This document shows, one piece after another, positions 24,350 through 32,506 of a stretch of 64,000 nt of DNA. Below the pieces are notes generated by a model that saw only the letters and a list, made by a program, of their open reading frames with translations, was not told the origin of the DNA and did no database searches. The position numbers and the translations under genes were made by a program. Each line of letters begins with the position of its first letter. Position 1 is the stretch's first letter. Source of the stretch: NP936 sp002726085 (GTDB lineage: Bacteria; Acidobacteriota; Vicinamibacteria; Vicinamibacterales; UBA8438); contig DASCQF010000109.1 of assembly GCA_036012905.1 (NCBI GenBank), forward strand, positions 1 to 64,000. The letters run 5' to 3'.

Positions 24350-26022
24350 GCCCTCGTCAGCCGGCGGTACTTGATCCGATGCGGACGGTCGGCGGCTGAG
24401 CCAAGCCGCCGGCGGCGATCCGCTTCGTAGTCCTGATAGTTCCCGTGGAACCAGACCACCTGACTGTCGCCTTCGAAGGCCAGAATGTGGGTGGCGATGC
24501 GGTCGAGAAACCAGCGGTCGTGGGTGATGACCACGACACAGCCGGCAAACTCGAGGAGCGCGTCTTCGAGAGCGCGCAGGGTATCGACATCGAGGTCGTT
24601 GGTCGGCTCGTCGAGCAACAGCACGTTGGCGCCGGTGCAGAGCATTTTGGCCAGATGCACCCGGTTTCGCTCGCCGCCCGACAGCTCCCCCACCTTCCGC
24701 TGCTGATCCCGGCCTTTGAAGTTGAACCATGAGCAATAGGCGCGCGAGGCGACAGTCCGCTTGCCGAGCGTCACGTCGTCCTCGCCGCCGGAGATCTCCT
24801 CCCACACGGTCTTCTCCGGGTCCAGGTCTCGGCTCTGGTCGACATATCCCAGCTTGACGGTCTCGCCGAGCGCCAGAGTGCCGCCGTCGGGAGTCTCCTC
24901 GCCGGTGATCATCCGGAACAGCGTCGTCTTGCCGGCGCCGTTGGCGCCGATCACCCCGACGATGCCTGCCGGCGGCAGCGTGAAGCTGAGATCCTGAATG
25001 AGACACCGGTCGCCATAGCCCTTGCGCAGGTTCTTCGCTTCGACGACCACATTGCCCAACCGCGGACCGGGCGGGACATAGATTTCGACCGACTCGAGCT
25101 GCTGGCCGACGTCCCGGTTCAACAGCTCCTCGTAGGCGTTGAGCCGCGCTTTCCCCTTGGCCTGCCGCGCGCGCGGCGACATCCGGATCCAGTCCAACTC
25201 ACGTGCAAGCGTGCGGCGCCTCTTGGTCTCCTGCTTCTGCTCCACTTCGAGCCGCTTCTGCTTCTGTTCCAGCCACGAGGAGTAGTTCCCCTCCCACGGA
25301 ATCCCTTCACCGCGATCGAACTCGAGGATCCAGCCGGCCACGTTGTCGAGAAAGTACCGGTCGTGGGTGATCGCCACGACGGTGCCCTCGTATTTCTGTA
25401 GATGACGCTCCAGCCAGCCCACCGTCTCGGCGTCGAGATGGTTGGTCGGCTCGTCGAGCAGCAGCAGGTCGGGCGATTCGAGGAGCAGTCGGCACAGCGC
25501 CACCCGGCGCCGTTCTCCCCCGGACAGATTGGTGACCGGTTCGCGCGGCGGCGGCAATCGCAGCGCGTCCATCGCCATCTCGACCCGCGCGTCGAGGTCC
25601 CAGGCGCCAACCGCCTCGATCTCGTCCTGCAGGGTGCCCTGCTCATCCATGGCGTCCTGCAGCGCGTCGTCCATCAAACCTTCGTTGAAGCTATTGGTCA
25701 CCTCGTCATACCGCGTCAGCAAGGCCTTGTGGTCGGCCACTCCCTCCTCGACGTTGCCCTTTACCGTCTTGTCTGGATTGAGCCGCGGCTCCTGGGGGAG
25801 ATAGCCGACCTTCAGCCCCTCGGAGACGAAGGCCTCGCCTGTGTAGTCGCCCAGCTCGCCCGCCATGATCCTGAGCAACGTGCTCTTGCCGGCACCGTTC
25901 AGCCCGAGGACGCCGATTTTGGCGCCCGGCAGAAACGACAACCAGATGTCTTTCAGCACGTCCTGACCGGGGCCGTAGGACTTCCCGAGCCCTTGCATCG
26001 TGTAGACGTATTGATGGGCCAT
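24346..26022 (-). CDS. ettA: Energy-dependent translational throttle ATPase (ABC-F)
   Basis: A 558-residue cytoplasmic ABC-F protein with two ATPase cassettes and no membrane part. Walker A motifs are GLNGAGKST (about residue 40) and GANGAGKTT (about 355). Signature motifs are NLSGGERRRVALC and ELSGGERNRVHLAK, and Walker B/switch motifs LLLLDEPTNHLDA and VLLLDEPTNDLDV. The arm and linker between the cassettes (WLEQKQKRLEVEQKQE) fit EttA, which binds the ribosomal E site and gates entry into elongation according to ATP/ADP. It is monocistronic and convergent with the TRAP permease. Confidence 0.95.
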   Translation of the reverse strand: MAHQYVYTMQGLGKSYGPGQDVLKDIWLSFLPGAKIGVLGLNGAGKSTLLRIMAGELGDYTGEAFVSEGLKVGYLPQEPRLNPDKTVKGNVEEGVADHKALLTRYDEVTNSFNEGLMDDALQDAMDEQGTLQDEIEAVGAWDLDARVEMAMDALRLPPPREPVTNLSGGERRRVALCRLLLESPDLLLLDEPTNHLDAETVGWLERHLQKYEGTVVAITHDRYFLDNVAGWILEFDRGEGIPWEGNYSSWLEQKQKRLEVEQKQETKRRRTLARELDWIRMSPRARQAKGKARLNAYEELLNRDVGQQLESVEIYVPPGPRLGNVVVEAKNLRKGYGDRCLIQDLSFTLPPAGIVGVIGANGAGKTTLFRMITGEETPDGGTLALGETVKLGYVDQSRDLDPEKTVWEEISGGEDDVTLGKRTVASRAYCSWFNFKGRDQQRKVGELSGGERNRVHLAKMLCTGANVLLLDEPTNDLDVDTLRALEDALLEFAGCVVVITHDRWFLDRIATHILAFEGDSQVVWFHGNYQDYEADRRRRLGSAADRPHRIKYRRLTRA

Positions 26023-26033
26023 GCGTGTGTTTT

Positions 26034-26068
26034 CAGAAGTCAGAAATCAGAAGGCAGAAGACAGAAGA
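26034..26068. repeat. CAGAAGT heptamer tandem repeat
   Basis: Five consecutive degenerate heptamers (CAGAAGT, CAGAAAT, CAGAAGG, CAGAAGA, CAGAAGA), the complement of the TTCTGAC repeat at 9548. It lies 12 nt upstream of the ettA start and before the divergent metallopeptidase gene. Confidence 0.75.
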
Positions 26069-26135
26069 GTGCGATACAGTCTCGGTGCGACCGCCACACG
26101 GACGTCGCCGTTCGCGCGTGTGTTCAGTCTAACTC

Positions 26136-27368
26136 ATGTCCGATTCTCTCTCGGCAGCAACCGCGGCTGCCCCGACCCGTCCCGAGCCACCGTCTCTCGT
26201 CAGAGACACCGCGCCGGTCGCCGCCCCGCAGCCGCCCGGACCGCCAGCCGAGGCGAGAGGACCGACGCCGCCGAAGTCAGAGGCCGGACAGGCCGGACCC
26301 GCAAAATCTACCAGACCGAAGCAACCGGTGGCGCCTGAGAGGCGCCGGTCGCGGCGCCGACCGATCTGGGCCGGCTGGCCCGATGAGAAATTGCTCGACG
26401 TGCGCATGTGCGACCTCGCCGTGTCCATCGAAGGTACGGTCATTGAGCGGCGAATCGGCGATCTGGAGGCCGAGCTCACGAAACGCGGCATTACGTTCCG
26501 ACCTCATTTCTGGCTGTCGGACGACTGGTTCACGCCGGATCACATCCCGGGCGTGGCCGTGCCGTTCTATCTGGCGCATCCGCGACTGGCACGGCTCGAG
26601 CTGGCGCAGCTCCTCGAAGTGGAAGGCGGCACCAAGGCCTGGTGCATGCGGATCCTGCGTCATGAAACGGGGCACGCGATCGACAATGCCTACCGCCTTC
26701 AGCTCCGCCGCAAGCGACAGAAGCTGTTCGGGTTGTCGTCGACCCCCTACCCCGAGTATTACACCCCCAAACCATACAGCAAGAGCTTCGCGCTGCATCT
26801 CGACTCGTGGTACGCGCAGAGTCACCCGGACGAGGACTTTGCGGAAACATTCGCCGTCTGGCTCGACCCGCGCTCGATGTGGACCAAGCGCTACGCCGAT
26901 TGGCCGGCGCTGAAGAAGCTCGAATACATGGACACGTTGATGTCGGAGATCTCCGGCCGGGATCCGGTGGTGATGACCCAGCGCACGATGGAGCCACTCT
27001 CGAGACAACGGCAGACGCTGCGGCAACATTACGCAGCGAAACGAAAGCGCTACGGACTCGAGTACCCGAATTTCTATGACCGCGACCTGCGCAAGCTGTT
27101 CTCCGATACCGCCGAGCACGCTGGGAACGTGCCGGCCGCGAAGTTCCTGATGCGGGTGCGCCGTGACGTCCGTCGTCTGGTCGCACGCTGGACGGGCGAA
27201 TACCAGTATCGGATCGATCAGGTGCTCAACGACATGGTCGCGCGCTGCGAAGCGCTCGGACTCCATCTGACCACTCCGGAGGACCGGGCCAAGCAGGACT
27301 TCATGGTCCTCCTGACGGTACAGACGATGAACTACCTGCACGGCGGCCGTCACCGGATTGCGCTGTGA
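26136..27368 (+). CDS. Putative zinc metallopeptidase
   Basis: A 410-residue protein without signal peptide. Residues 1-80 are a disordered Pro/Ala/Arg-rich tail. The catalytic core contains RHETGHAID (HExxH, His176-Glu177-His180), and DFAETFAVWLDP about 57 residues later gives a likely third zinc ligand or catalytic Glu (about 237). This pattern matches the putative zinc-binding metallopeptidase family of unknown substrate. The C-terminal 130 residues are helical and basic. It overlaps the ATP-grasp gene by 4 nt (GTGA), a pairing I recall as recurrent in diverse bacteria, which implies joint action on a peptide-like substrate. Confidence 0.85.
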   Translation: MSDSLSAATAAAPTRPEPPSLVRDTAPVAAPQPPGPPAEARGPTPPKSEAGQAGPAKSTRPKQPVAPERRRSRRRPIWAGWPDEKLLDVRMCDLAVSIEGTVIERRIGDLEAELTKRGITFRPHFWLSDDWFTPDHIPGVAVPFYLAHPRLARLELAQLLEVEGGTKAWCMRILRHETGHAIDNAYRLQLRRKRQKLFGLSSTPYPEYYTPKPYSKSFALHLDSWYAQSHPDEDFAETFAVWLDPRSMWTKRYADWPALKKLEYMDTLMSEISGRDPVVMTQRTMEPLSRQRQTLRQHYAAKRKRYGLEYPNFYDRDLRKLFSDTAEHAGNVPAAKFLMRVRRDVRRLVARWTGEYQYRIDQVLNDMVARCEALGLHLTTPEDRAKQDFMVLLTVQTMNYLHGGRHRIAL

Positions 27369-28387
27369 AGAAACTCCGCGTGCTCGCCCTGATGCACGAC
27401 TACATGGTGCCTCCCGAGGACGTCCAGGGGGTCGATGTGGTCAACGCCGTCTGGAAGACGGAGTTCGACGTCATCACGACGCTGGCAGCGACCGGGCACG
27501 ACATCTACACCCTTGGCCTGGCCGACGAGCTGGAACCGATCCGTCAGGCGATCGACGAGGTCCGACCTCATATCGCATTCAACTTGACGGAGGCGTTTCA
27601 CGAGATCGGCACCTTCGACCAGAATGTGGTGAGCCACCTCGAGTTGCTGCGACTCCACTACACCGGCTGCAACCCACGCGGACTGATTCTGTCGCGCGAC
27701 AAGGCGCTGGCCAAGAAGGTCCTGTCCTACGACGGTATCCCGGTGCCGGCATTTGCCATCTTTCCGATAGGCCGCGTGGTCCGGCGTCCAGCTCGCCTGC
27801 AATTCCCGCTGATCGTCAAGTCGCTCACCCAGGACGCCTCGTATGGCATCTCACAGGCATCGGTAGTCAATGACGACGCCCGGCTCAGAGACCGTGTCTG
27901 GTACATCCACGAACGCCTCGGTACCGACGCCATCGTCGAGCAGTACATCAAGGGGCGCGAGCTCTATGTCGGCGTCATTGGCAATGAGCGGCCGCGTGCC
28001 TTCCCGGTCTGGGAGATGAAGTTCGCGAACATGCCAGAGGGCGCCCACCGCATCGCGACCGAGCGGGTGAAGTGGAGCGCCCCGTACCAGAAGAAACATG
28101 GCATCCACTGCGGGAAAGCCCGCCTGCAGCGCACCGGCATGGAGGAATACCTCCAATTCCTCGCCAAGCGGGTGTTTCAGATTCTGCAAATGAGCGGCTA
28201 TGGCCGGATCGACATCAGACTCGACGACAAGGGACAGCCGTGGGTGCTGGAAGCGAACGCCAACCCCCAACTGGCCTATGGCGAAGACTTCGCCGAATCG
28301 GCTCACCATGAAGGGATGTCCTACAAGGCGCTGCTGCAGCAGATCCTGAAGGTTGGACTGCAGTGGAAGGCAGACTGGGCGGGATAA
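27365..28387 (+). CDS. ATP-grasp ligase, D-Ala-D-Ala ligase family
   Basis: A 340-residue cytoplasmic ATP-grasp enzyme. The N-terminal domain (MHDYMVPPED, FDVITTLAATGHD, IAFNLTEAFHEI) and the central QFPLIVKSLTQDASYGIS loop correspond to the D-Ala-D-Ala ligase fold; VEQYIKGRELYVGVIG and WVLEANANPQLA provide ATP- and Mg-binding residues. It should join a carboxylate to an amine using ATP. It is probably not the housekeeping Ddl: it is coupled to a metallopeptidase and the usual mur/ddl neighbours are absent. The start GTG 27365 overlaps the upstream stop. Confidence 0.88.
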   Translation: MKKLRVLALMHDYMVPPEDVQGVDVVNAVWKTEFDVITTLAATGHDIYTLGLADELEPIRQAIDEVRPHIAFNLTEAFHEIGTFDQNVVSHLELLRLHYTGCNPRGLILSRDKALAKKVLSYDGIPVPAFAIFPIGRVVRRPARLQFPLIVKSLTQDASYGISQASVVNDDARLRDRVWYIHERLGTDAIVEQYIKGRELYVGVIGNERPRAFPVWEMKFANMPEGAHRIATERVKWSAPYQKKHGIHCGKARLQRTGMEEYLQFLAKRVFQILQMSGYGRIDIRLDDKGQPWVLEANANPQLAYGEDFAESAHHEGMSYKALLQQILKVGLQWKADWAG

Positions 28388-28408
28388 CTGCGCCGCTTCG
28401 CGGCGCAG
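28388..28408. terminator. Bidirectional terminator-like hairpin
   Basis: CTGCGCCGC (28388-28396) and GCGGCGCAG (28400-28408) form a perfect 9-bp stem with a TTC loop. It fills the 24 bp between the convergent ATP-grasp gene and the secreted-protein gene at 28412. No T tract is present on either side. Confidence 0.6.
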
Positions 28409-28411
28409 GCT

Positions 28412-29125
28412 TCAGGGCTGTTCGAGCTTGAACTCGACCTGGGTCGTCGCACCCGCCGTGACGGTCACCGTCTGCGGCTGGCCACCAAGCCGCTCGTGCC
28501 AGATCGACAGCTCGTGGGTACCGGCCGGCACCCCGTCGATAGTGAAACTGCCGTCGAGACCGCTGACGGCCCCGACGTCGTTGCTGACCACGATCCACCC
28601 CCGCATCCAACCGTGCGAGTCGCATTCGACACGCACCACCCCTGGGCGACGCAACGGCCGGGTCACATTCATGCCGGAAAACGGCATCGCGATGTTGAAG
28701 TCGGTGCGATTGCGGTCGTCGTAGGAATGCGTCGAGTGCAGCGTGTCGTCCTCACTGGTGATCTCGAGTTGACTGCGCGTCGGCGCAATCTGGACGTGCG
28801 GCACGAACAGACAGTCGATGTTGTTGATCGTCGCTTGCGGCACGCTGGCCGGCCAGGCCACACCAGCCACCGTGACCACCGCGTTCGCCACGTGGCCGGC
28901 GGTGTCGGCAAGGGTTTCTTGGTAAGGTACCGTGTCGCCGCACACCGCCTGGTCGGCGTTCACCACCACCGTGCTCGGCGCCGGCGGGTTGTTCATGGTG
29001 ACCACGCCGGTGATCGTTCCGGTCGTCTGCACACCGCCCTCTAACGGCGCCGACCCGGCCAACACCACGGCACCAACCAGCGCTGCAACAGCCAACACCG
29101 CCCCCGTTCCCGTGGCTCTGCTCAT
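28412..29125 (-). CDS. Secreted cupredoxin-like/carboxypeptidase-regulatory protein
   Basis: A 237-residue exported protein with an N-terminal hydrophobic helix (VLAVAALVGAVVLAG). The middle has a plastocyanin-like character: IDCLFVPHVQ, LHSTHSYD and VRVECDSHGWMRGWIVV, whose Cys and His could bind copper. The C-terminal 70 residues are a carboxypeptidase-regulatory sandwich (SGLDGSFTIDGVPAGTHELSIWHE). I recognise the architecture from acidobacterial periplasmic proteins but know no confirmed function. The start ATG 29123-29125 was chosen because the upstream 25 codons lack signal-peptide character. The ABC exporter gene ends 80 bp upstream on the same strand. Confidence 0.7.
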   Translation of the reverse strand: MSRATGTGAVLAVAALVGAVVLAGSAPLEGGVQTTGTITGVVTMNNPPAPSTVVVNADQAVCGDTVPYQETLADTAGHVANAVVTVAGVAWPASVPQATINNIDCLFVPHVQIAPTRSQLEITSEDDTLHSTHSYDDRNRTDFNIAMPFSGMNVTRPLRRPGVVRVECDSHGWMRGWIVVSNDVGAVSGLDGSFTIDGVPAGTHELSIWHERLGGQPQTVTVTAGATTQVEFKLEQP

Positions 29126-29205
29126 GGGCTTACTGTATCGCAACGCGACGGGGCGGGTCAGCGGGGCGGCGAACATCCGGCGGGCGTGGCGCAACGGCAA
29201 GCGAT

Positions 29206-31074
29206 CTACAGCGGCGACGACCCCCCGGACCGCGCCTTCGGGATCTCCACCTTCTCGGGCTCCGGTGTGAAGTCTTCGCCGGGGTTGATGAACCGATCCT
29301 GTTCGAAGCGATACTGCGTGTCGTAGAGCTCGCGATACCGGCCACCGGCTGCGAGCAGCTCGGCGTGGGTGCCTCGCTCCACGACTTGCCCCTGCTCGAG
29401 CACCACGATCTGATCGGCGCTCTGGATGGTCGACAGCCGGTGGGCGATGACAAACGTCGTGCGTCCGCGCCGCAAGGCCCGCAGCCCGTCCTGGATCATC
29501 GCCTCGCTCTCGCTGTCGAGGCTGGAGGTCGCTTCGTCGAGGATCAGAATCCGCGGGTCGGCCAGGATCGCCCGGGCGATGGCGACACGCTGGCGCTGCC
29601 CGCCCGACAACTTGATGCCCCGCTCGCCGACGATCGAGTCGTAGCCGTCGGGAAACCCCTGGATGAAGTCGTGGCAGTGCGCGATGCGGCTGACCTCTTC
29701 GATCTCGGCCCGGGTCGCGTGCCGGCGCGCGAAGCTGATGTTCGAGGCGACGGAGCCGTCGAACAGGAAGTTCTCCTGCAGCACGACGCCCAGCTGCCGC
29801 CGGTAGTCGGCGAGCTTCAGCGTCGCCAGGTTCCGCCCGTCCACCAGGACCCGGCCTTCCTGCGGCCGGTTGAACGCCATCACCAGGCTGACCAGCGTAC
29901 TCTTGCCGGACCCGCTCGACCCGACCAGCGCGGTGGTCGTGCCGGCCGGCGCCGTCAACGAGACGTCGCGCAGAACCGGTACGCCTTCGGTGTATGAGAA
30001 GGTCACGTGGTCGAGCTCGATATCCCCCGTCAGCTCATCGACCGACTGCCGTGACGCGTCCTCGTCGATCTCGGTCGGTGTGCCGAGGATCTCGCGAATC
30101 CGGTCGAGCCCGGCAAACGCCTCGGTAATCTGCGTGCCGATCGAGGCGATCGACACCACCGGCGCCACCACGATACCGGTGAACAGCAGATACTGCACCA
30201 GGTCGCCGATCTCCCATTGTCCGGCGACGATCGCTCGGCCGCCCATCACGATCATCAACGCCCCGATCCCGCCGATGACGAGGGACGCCGCCGACGTCGT
30301 GGCCGACACACCGGTGATCGTCTTGGCCACGTTCCGCAGTAGCCGGTGGACGCCCTTGGCGAACACCAGCTGCTCTCGTTTCTCGACGCTGTAGGCCTTG
30401 ATGATCCGTACGCCGCCCAGCGTCTCGCCCAGCCGGCCGGTCACCTCGGCGTTGATCTTTCCCCGCTCGCGGAACAAGGGCCGCAGCTTCCGAAACATCG
30501 TGGCCATGACGAGCCCGAACAGGACCAGGAGGACCAGCGTCACCGTCGTCAGCCGCCAGTTCAGGTAGAACAGCGCGACCAGCCCGATCGTCGCGGTGAC
30601 GAACCCGCCGACCAGCTGCGCGAGGCCGGTGCCGACAAGATTCCGAATGCCCTCGGCATCGGTCATCACCCGCGAGATCAGGACGCCGGTTTGTGTCGAA
30701 TCGAAGTAGCTGATCGGCAGCCGTGTAACGTGCCGTTGTACTCGCTTGCGCATCTCGGTGATGGCTCGCTGTGCCGCGACACCCAACACCTGTGACAGCG
30801 CGAACCCCGTGCTCGCCTGCACCAAGGTGGCAGCGGCGGCGGCGAGCGCCAGCGGCAACAGCAGGTCAGCCTGTCCGTCCGCGAGCATCACTTCGTCGAT
30901 GACGAAGCCGGACATCGCGGGCAGAACCATGCCAGCCAGCCGGCTGACGAGCATCAGCGCCAGGCCGAGGATGAGCCGATTACGGTGGGTATGGACGAGG
31001 ACCCGCGCCTCTGCCCACGCACCGGGGCTCGCGAACGGCTTCTTTGTCTTCTTGAGTGTGTCGTCTGCCATCAA
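29206..31074 (-). CDS. ABC transporter, fused permease/ATPase (MsbA/LmrA type)
   Basis: A 622-residue half-transporter expected to work as a homodimeric exporter. Six transmembrane helices lie in residues about 35-340. The nucleotide-binding domain follows (about 355-600), with Walker A GSSGSGKST, signature KLSGGQRQRVAIARA, Walker B ILILDEATSSLDSE and the H-loop FVIAHRLST. Such exporters carry lipids or drugs; lipid A core flipping is one possibility because lpx genes are in this genome region, but no neighbour points to a substrate. Heptamer repeats lie just upstream at 31094-31113. Confidence 0.92.
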   Translation of the reverse strand: MMADDTLKKTKKPFASPGAWAEARVLVHTHRNRLILGLALMLVSRLAGMVLPAMSGFVIDEVMLADGQADLLLPLALAAAAATLVQASTGFALSQVLGVAAQRAITEMRKRVQRHVTRLPISYFDSTQTGVLISRVMTDAEGIRNLVGTGLAQLVGGFVTATIGLVALFYLNWRLTTVTLVLLVLFGLVMATMFRKLRPLFRERGKINAEVTGRLGETLGGVRIIKAYSVEKREQLVFAKGVHRLLRNVAKTITGVSATTSAASLVIGGIGALMIVMGGRAIVAGQWEIGDLVQYLLFTGIVVAPVVSIASIGTQITEAFAGLDRIREILGTPTEIDEDASRQSVDELTGDIELDHVTFSYTEGVPVLRDVSLTAPAGTTTALVGSSGSGKSTLVSLVMAFNRPQEGRVLVDGRNLATLKLADYRRQLGVVLQENFLFDGSVASNISFARRHATRAEIEEVSRIAHCHDFIQGFPDGYDSIVGERGIKLSGGQRQRVAIARAILADPRILILDEATSSLDSESEAMIQDGLRALRRGRTTFVIAHRLSTIQSADQIVVLEQGQVVERGTHAELLAAGGRYRELYDTQYRFEQDRFINPGEDFTPEPEKVEIPKARSGGSSPL

Positions 31075-31093
31075 GCCCGCGTACCGCCTTCCC

Positions 31094-31113
31094 TCTTCTG
31101 CCTTCTGACGTCT
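31094..31113. repeat. Short TTCTGAC-type heptamer repeat
   Basis: TCTTCTG, CCTTCTG and ACGTCT form about three degenerate heptamers between the ABC transporter and the divergent dinB gene. Confidence 0.5.
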
Positions 31114-31133
31114 AGTAAGTATAGACTTTCGCC

Positions 31134-32213
31134 GTGGCTTCTCCCTCTCGCCGCATCCTCCATCTCGACATGGACGCCTTCTATGCGTCGGTCGAACAAC
31201 GCGACGATGTGGCCCTACGGGGTAGACCGGTAGCGGTCGGCGGACGGCCGGAGGGGCGCGGCGTGGTCGCGGCGGCGAGCTACGAAGCGCGGGCCTTTGG
31301 CGTGCGCTCGGCGATGTCGATGGCCAAGGCAGTGCGATTGTGCCCGAACCTGGTCGTCGTGCGGCCAGACTTCAGCCGCTATCGACGCGTCTCTGGACAG
31401 GTGTTCGACATGTATCGCTGCGTGACCCCGCTGGTCGAACCGCTCTCGCTCGACGAAGCGTATCTGGACGTCACCGAGAACGCCTGGGGCGAGCCATTGG
31501 CCACCACTGTGGCCAAGCGGCTCAAACAGTGGGTGCGGACCGAGACCGGATTAACGGTGTCGGCCGGCGCGGCACCCAACAAGTTCCTGGCCAAGATCGC
31601 CTCCGACTGGGACAAACCAGACGGGCTGACCGTCGTCCCAACGCAGCGGGTGGAAGCCTTTCTGCAGAAACTGCCCGTCGAAGCGCTGTGGGGTGTGGGC
31701 CCGGTTACCGCGAAACGGCTGCGCAAGGCCGGCGTCGCACGCCTGGTCGACGTGCGGACGGTCGAGCCGCGTGTGTTGCGCGACACCGTCGGCAGTCAGG
31801 CCGGGTGGCTGCGCCGGCTCGCCGACGGCATCGACGATCGTCCGGTGACGCCGCACCGGACCGTGAAATCGTCCGGATCGGAGAACACCTATCCGGAGGA
31901 TCTGGTCGACCTCGCCACGATTCGCGAGGAGCTGGACCGGATGGCGCGCCGCGCCGCCGACTGGCTCGAACGCAGAGCGCTGCTGGCGCGCACCGTCACC
32001 ATCAAGGTGCGCTACTCGGACTTCACCACCCTCACGCGCAGCCACAGTCAGCGTCCGGCCACGCGCAATGCCGGCCGAATCGCCGCGCGCGCGATGCTGC
32101 TGCTCGGGCGCACCGAGGCTGGCACCCGCCCGGTGCGGTTGCTCGGGGTTAGTGTGCACAACCTGATCGCGGAAGACGAAGCGGATCAGGCGAGTCCAAC
32201 CTTGCCGCTATGA
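31134..32213 (+). CDS. dinB: DNA polymerase IV
   Basis: A Y-family translesion polymerase of 359 residues. The palm opens with ILHLDMDAFYASVEQ, followed by the ARAFGVRSAMSM fingers region and SLDEAYLDVT with the second catalytic acidic pair. Then come a helix-hairpin-helix (LWGVGPVTAKRLRKAG) and the C-terminal little-finger domain. It copies past damaged bases with low fidelity. The start is GTG 31134; no LexA box was recognised upstream. A small conserved gene follows 42 nt later and may be co-transcribed. Confidence 0.96.
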   Translation: MASPSRRILHLDMDAFYASVEQRDDVALRGRPVAVGGRPEGRGVVAAASYEARAFGVRSAMSMAKAVRLCPNLVVVRPDFSRYRRVSGQVFDMYRCVTPLVEPLSLDEAYLDVTENAWGEPLATTVAKRLKQWVRTETGLTVSAGAAPNKFLAKIASDWDKPDGLTVVPTQRVEAFLQKLPVEALWGVGPVTAKRLRKAGVARLVDVRTVEPRVLRDTVGSQAGWLRRLADGIDDRPVTPHRTVKSSGSENTYPEDLVDLATIREELDRMARRAADWLERRALLARTVTIKVRYSDFTTLTRSHSQRPATRNAGRIAARAMLLLGRTEAGTRPVRLLGVSVHNLIAEDEADQASPTLPL

Positions 32214-32255
32214 CGTGCGGTCCGCTCATCGGACGTTTCGGGGTAGGATCTTCCC

Positions 32256-32489
32256 ATGCTCAAAGGGACTCGACCGGGCATCCTGCGGAAGGTCCAGCCG
32301 ATCAGCGTGCACGGCCAGTTGTCGTGGGACGTGTTCTTCAGCGACCCGGAGGATCCCGACGGACCGGTGCAAATGGCGCGGGTGGGAGCGGAGTCGGTAG
32401 ACCGGCATCTCGAGCCGGGTGACCGGATCTCCTTGGAATATCTACTCGGCAGCGTGACCAGCGTCACCCGCGATGCAGACGACCGGTAG
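32256..32489 (+). CDS. Small conserved hypothetical protein, 77 aa
   Basis: A compact, probably beta-barrel-like soluble protein (VHGQLSWDVFFSD, MARVGAESV, LEPGDRISLEYLLGSVTSVTR). No named family is recognised. AGGA at 32246-32249 precedes ATG 32256. It follows dinB on the same strand, and convergence with the propeller gene at 32507 leaves only 17 bp. The repeated LEPGDRI-type turn suggests a small binding fold, but that is only an impression. Confidence 0.6.
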   Translation: MLKGTRPGILRKVQPISVHGQLSWDVFFSDPEDPDGPVQMARVGAESVDRHLEPGDRISLEYLLGSVTSVTRDADDR

Positions 32490-32506
32490 CAAGCCCGTTT
32501 GGGCGG

